This document shows positions 19,063 through 22,379 of a stretch of DNA of 22,379 nt, piece after piece. The translations under genes and the position numbers were made by a program. Position 1 is the stretch's first letter. The number at the start of each line of letters is the position of its first letter. The stretch is from Amoebophrya sp. AT5.2 (Eukaryota; Sar; Dinophyceae; Syndiniales; Amoebophryaceae): NCBI GenBank assembly GCA_005223375.1, contig RXOD01004434.1, forward strand, positions 1 through 22,379, read 5' to 3'. A model generated the notes under the pieces. That model saw only the letters and a program-made list of their open reading frames with translations, searched no databases and was not told where the DNA came from.

Positions 19063-19396
19063 CTGCCTGTGCACGTGCTGCTATGCAACGGAAATTTGTC
19101 CCGATGGGATGTTCCCGAAAAGTAGCCCCAGAGGAGAGATGAGAGATTACATCTCGCTGGGTCTATAGATCTGCGACCCGAATGCGAATCACGTACGCAG
19201 CGCCCGACGTAGCGTTTTCAACCATCTAGATCTATGGAACCCATTCCGAGAAGTCGTGGGACGCATTTCCACCTAGGCGGAGCGTCCTCGCCTACCTAAG
19301 TCGGTCCTAGGCGGAGCGGCCAGGATTGTCAAGGAACCCCGGACGGATTTGTTCGTTGTTTATAATTGGGCGCCAAAGCGAGTTGGGACGAGTTAC
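19063..19396 (-). other. Candidate intron 1 of the RAP-like gene (334 bp, GTAACT...GGCAG)
   Basis: The donor TTTCCA|GTAACT and the acceptor CACAGGCAG|TTG are both phase 0 and join two open frames. The interval holds stops in the relevant frames and a pair of 13-bp direct repeats, CCTAGGCGGAGCG (19272-19284 and 19306-19318), so at least part of it is non-coding. Confidence 0.4.
19272..19318. repeat. 13-bp direct repeats flanking a 21-bp spacer
   Basis: CCTAGGCGGAGCG occurs exactly at 19272-19284 and 19306-19318. The spacer contains CGCCTA, which pairs with TAGGCG of the repeats, so short hairpins can also form. Confidence 0.9.
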
Positions 19397-20212
19397 TGGA
19401 AAGTGGGACAGGAACAAATTCCCTCTGCATAGCTGCAGGAACGCGCGCTCGCGGCCGACCCGGCGCTTGTAGGGAAGCGTCTTGGTGAGCGTGTCCACAA
19501 AAACGGGGACGGAGAGCTGGCGCCCCGGTGCCCTGCCGTAAGGCACCAGGGCGGTGGGGGGCGCGCGGGCAAGTCCGGCATCTGCAGGTTCTGGCACTGG
19601 CGCGGTCCCGTCCGGTGCAGCAAGTTGTACAGCTCGCGGAACAAAGTAATCCTTCCCCGCCACCATCGCCTTGTCTTCTACGTCCACCACTGCTTCTTCC
19701 GTTTCTGGACGCGGCAGCGCGTTGCTGCCTTCGACGTCCCGCGCCGCAGCCAGAGGTCGCACTTCCGCACCACGAAAACCACTCTCGAGCAGCGAATCGC
19801 GCCCACTCGCCTCCACTAGCGACCGCCCCGCGCACACGTCGACCAGGACTGCCTTGTCCCACTCCTTGACTGTTACTTGCGGATAGTTCAGTGGCACCGT
19901 ATGCACCCCGCCCACCGGCAGCTCCCATCTTCTGTAATGCGGAATCTGGGGGCGTTTTGGCCTCTTGTGATTCCGCCGAAATCGCTGTTGCTGGAAAACG
20001 TGGAGGGGGTTGTCGGCTTGGCAAACACACAAAGCCAATGGTCCAGTGCATGAACTCGACCGCGAGCTCGACGACGAGCAAGAGATCCCGACTCTCACTC
20101 CTGCTACGATCCTGCTACTGTAGCTGATTCCAGGTATCGTTCCCCCGACTCTGGCCGCCGCACCTCTGGCGCCGGGGCCCGGAACGCCGGCACTAACCGA
20201 TGAGACATGCAT
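19397..20212 (-). CDS. RAP-like gene, first exon with possible organelle presequence
   Basis: The first ATG after an upstream stop (20270-20272) is at 20212-20210. From it the frame is open for 272 codons to the candidate phase-0 donor at 19396. The N-terminus is rich in Ser, Arg, Val and Gly with few acidic residues for about 65 positions, which fits a mitochondrial or plastid presequence. A basic segment follows (QQRFRRNHKRPKRPQIPHYR, near 20010-19950), then an acidic Ala/Glu-rich linker and a C-terminal part with LTKTLPYKRRVGRERAFLQL. I do not recognise a domain here. Its placement 5' of, and on the same strand as, the helical-repeat exons makes it the likely first exon, but it could be a separate short gene. 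Confidence 0.5.
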
Positions 20213-20782
20213 TTTTACAACGGTCCCGGACGAGACGACTTTCACTTTGGAGCAGCTGCTGTCGCGCAACTACGTCCACGACGACGTCGCTGAACGACTA
20301 TCAATTGTCGAACTTTCGCTTGATGAACAGAACTAGTTTTGCGTAACTTTACCGATTCCGATCCGAAGAGTAACGAGAACAAGTGTAAAGGAAGGCGGTC
20401 CACCTGCTGAGTCTGCTGATGATGAAATAGACACAGAGCGCCGTATGGTGAGCGTGAAGATGGAGCTGAGCCCACCGGCAGTCGTGTTGCGAGTATGTAG
20501 AGGGCACGAAGGTCTTCCCGACGCCTCCTGAGTCAAGTCCTCTGAGAAAGATTCTGACTCATCAGCACTTAGTATATATTTATAACGCCTCGCACGAAAA
20601 GAACGCAGCAAATGCAAAACGCGAATCAAAGCTAAACGGAAACAGAACTGGAGTAAATACTCCGTACCGGGGACCGAGTCCGCATCGTGTCGGAAGTGAG
20701 GCGCTTCATGTTGGTGAACACGATGAAGGATTGCAACAAGGTGCTTTCGCTTTCCTCCCATTGATCCGAGAGCGAGCGCCTT
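20213..20782. other. 5' flank of the RAP-like gene, no gene seen
   Basis: Only short frames without structure. The stretch includes an A/T-rich patch near 20565-20585. It separates the first exon from the next repeat fragment. Confidence 0.4.
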
Positions 20783-21068
20783 GAATTGTGCCCGGTCTGT
20801 TGCATGCATTCACCAACAGCCACTAGCGCCCGGCTGCTGCAAGTAAGTCTTACGCAGCGCCAGAATGCTACCCCTGCCTCCGCAGAGCGAGGAGGAGCAC
20901 GCACGAGCAGTATTTTAGATCTAGAGTCTTGTTTGTGTTTCGGCAGCTAATCGTACTCATTGCGACAGCACAACGAGTAGCAGCGCCAAGAGAGTCAACT
21001 CACATGCGAGAGCGTCACAAAATAGTAGAGGTGCGCTCTCCGCATCTGGCGCCGAAGATCGCCAGAGC
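20783..21068. repeat. Long dispersed repeat, copy f (R4 tail plus shared module)
   Basis: 20783-21020 is a diverged match to the last 240 bases of R4 (landmarks CGCCCGGCTGCTGCA, TCTTACGCAGCGCCAGAATG and CAACGAG..GCAGCGCCAAG). It is followed at 21033-21068 by the module also found at 12893-12928. It lies about 570 bases 5' of the RAP-like gene start. Confidence 0.75.
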
Positions 21069-21561
21069 CTTGCTGTATCTGCCTCCTGGGTCTGGGGCAA
21101 GGCTTCGTCGCGTCATGAACTAATCAATAACTCCAAGTATAAGTAGGACGAGCGGGATCGACGCACTGGCGAGACCCACTTCCTTGAAGTTCTGCCTCGA
21201 TTTGATTTGTTAGTGAAAGGCAGAAAGCCAATGAGTTTTCTTGCTTTCCCTTTCCCCACTGAAGTACTGGCCCGGCTTCTTGACTTCTAATTTCAGTGTC
21301 GCAGTTTCATTAGCTTAAGTTCTGCGCCCCATCCTGACGGTTCTGACTTAGTCAAAGCTCGCACAACCAAGACTAATCGCTCCGATTCTGTTCGTCCTGA
21401 GTCGTTTGCTCTGCTTTTCATCTAGCTCGGGCACGTTTCTAATAAGTGCAGGGCTTCTAGTTCGTTGGTGCTTGTTTTCGTTTTGTGTGCTCCTTCTTCA
21501 GCCGCTCGGCTCTTAACGTATTAATACTTCTAAGAGCAACGACGTAGACACATGGGGGCTT
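21069..21561. other. Intergenic stretch, nothing recognised
   Basis: No coding frame of note and no repeat shared with the rest of the window that I could see. Base composition is more A/T-rich than in the genes. Confidence 0.4.
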
Positions 21562-22086
21562 TTACACAATAGATTCCATGTACAAAATGCGGCGCAGTCT
21601 GGAGAATCGTTCGCGCCGAGTAGGTCCGGATCGTTCGAGCCTCCACCTCGACCACCACCGAGTGGGTCCGGATCGTTCGCGCCGCGTATGAGCAAGCCCG
21701 CGGCCCCGACTTGCTTCGTCGACCTCGAAAGTTACCGTCTCGGACCTCTGTCGCTGCTCTTCTAGCGCGTTGCTCGCGTCGGTCAACTTCGCCCACAGTT
21801 CGTCGTTCTCCCGCCTGCTCCCCGCCAGCCCCTCCCTGAGGGACCGCAAGCTCGCGACTAGGTCCGTTTCGCGCGTTTTGCAGCGCTTTACGCAGTCCTG
21901 CAGGATCTTCTCCAGCTCGGCCTCGCCGCACTGGTCCAACTGGGTCTGGAGCCGCTCGATTTTTTGCTCAAGCAGGACCCGCTCCTTCTTCAGCTCGTCC
22001 GTCTCGAGCTTGGCGGTGGCGTGCTTCTTCTTGGACCGCTCGATGTACACCAAGTACTGCTTCCGCACGTTGGACCACGCGGAGGT
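21562..22086 (-). CDS. Coiled-coil protein, internal or last exon
   Basis: The exon starts at 22086, after a good minus-strand acceptor (TTCTGTTGTCTCAG), and the frame runs to a TAA at 21562-21564, 174 codons. From about 22030 to 21730 the protein is a continuous charged helix with heptad-like Leu/Ile spacing (LEQKIERLQTQLDQ, LEKILQDCVKRC, LVASLRSLREGLAG, ENDELWAKLTDASNALEEQR), so it is a coiled coil. The last part (about 21700-21590) is Arg-rich and holds two copies of ERSGPTR encoded by a 42-bp repeat. That part could be intron read-through if the exon ends earlier, for example at GAG|GTCGAC near 21727. The coiled coil alone does not name a family; cytoskeletal or centrosomal proteins are typical. 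Confidence 0.65.
   Translation of the reverse strand, partial: TSAWSNVRKQYLVYIERSKKKHATAKLETDELKKERVLLEQKIERLQTQLDQCGEAELEKILQDCVKRCKTRETDLVASLRSLREGLAGSRRENDELWAKLTDASNALEEQRQRSETVTFEVDEASRGRGLAHTRRERSGPTRWWSRWRLERSGPTRRERFSRLRRILYMESIV
21617..21679. repeat. 42-bp spaced repeat (14 codons) in the coiled-coil gene
   Basis: CGAGTRGGTCCGGATCGTTC occurs at 21617-21637 and 21659-21679, differing at one position. A partial third GATTCGTTCTCC-like variant is not convincing. Confidence 0.8.
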
Positions 22087-22326
22087 CTGAGACAACAGAA
22101 TTTTCGACAAAGTCAAAGCTATCAAGGAGAAGGGAGTACACCTACACGTGACGCGATACAACTACGCTCGTAGCTAGTTGTAACAAAAGACTGCGAGCGG
22201 CCCCCGAAGGAAAGAGAGACGCTCGAGCTCGTAGCTAGTAACAAAAGACGCTCGTAGCTAGTTGTAGCTCCACCTGTTATAATTCTTTTACTTTTTCTGT
22301 ATTGATCAGTCATTTCTAATCTTCAC
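22087..22326 (-). other. Candidate intron of the coiled-coil gene (240 bp, GTGAAG...CTCAG, phase 0)
   Basis: The donor AAAATG|GTGAAG and the acceptor GTCTCAG|ACC are both phase 0. The interval carries stop codons in the coding frame and three short copies of a CTCGTAGCTAGT repeat (22165-22268). Confidence 0.45.
22165..22268. repeat. Short interspersed repeats with GCTCGTAGCTAGT
   Basis: Copies at 22165-22190, 22227-22248 and 22249-22268 share GCTCGTAGCTAGT. The first two continue with AACAAAAGA. They lie in the candidate intron. TAGCTA is itself palindromic. Confidence 0.85.
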
Positions 22327-22379
22327 CATTTTTTGTTTTTTGCCCACAGCGCTGTGCTGGAGTTGGATCCCGTGCTCCT
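22327..22379 (-). CDS. Coiled-coil protein, upstream exon (runs off the right edge)
   Basis: A short open minus-strand frame, EHGIQLQHSAVGKKQKM, ends exactly at a phase-0 GT donor that matches the phase of the exon at 22086. It is too short to judge on composition. The plus strand here also shows an acceptor-like T-rich run ending CCCACAG (22348-22349), so the stretch could instead belong to a plus-strand gene to the right. Confidence 0.3.

Noticed and set aside
22327..22350. Plus-strand splice acceptor TTTTTTGCCCACAG
   Set aside because: It is a good-looking signal, but only 30 bases follow it in the window and no plus-strand gene is otherwise seen. Kept as an alternative in the exon note.

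Overview
This window looks like nuclear DNA of a protist, most plausibly an alveolate (dinoflagellate, syndinian or chromerid type). The reasons are GC-rich coding sequence, long alanine/serine/glycine-rich low-complexity proteins, spliced genes, a helical-repeat protein with a RAP-like C-terminus (a family greatly expanded in alveolates), and intergenic DNA filled with decayed repeats. I see no bacterial operon structure, no rRNA or tRNA and no CRISPR array. The taxonomic call is inference. Every coding region I can support is on the minus strand, so the genes run from right to left.

Layout from the left. (1) 1-4961: a large two-exon minus-strand gene whose 3' end lies outside the window. 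Its main exon (1-3198) is open without a stop to the left edge. Its upstream exon (3629-about 4961) joins it through a well-supported 430-bp intron (3199-3628). The protein is not recognised. A cysteine/histidine-containing open stretch (about 5000-5140) may be part of its 5' end. (2) 4990-9600: non-coding DNA dominated by two copies of a repeat of about 1.1 kb (5722-6843 and 8345-9475), an 83-bp tandem repeat and G/C-run tracts. (3) 9643-14110: two minus-strand OTU-like cysteine protease remnants or genes (9643-11106, and 13234-13614 plus upstream), each preceded on its 5' side by another copy of the same long repeat (11677-12870 and 13948-14885). (4) 15079-20212: a three-exon minus-strand gene for a helical-repeat protein with a RAP-like C-terminus, probably an organelle RNA-metabolism factor. 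Its second intron carries a near-perfect 30-bp hairpin. (5) 20783-21068: one more fragment of the repeat family. (6) 21562-22379: a coiled-coil protein gene, partial, running in from the right edge.

There is no evident pathway linking the genes. The common theme is a one-strand gene array in which copies of one long repeat family sit 5' of successive genes. The OTU-like genes look like a small, decaying paralogous or element-borne family tied to that repeat. Exon boundaries were read by eye from GT/AG signals and reading phase. Only the 3199-3628 intron is strongly constrained by both.
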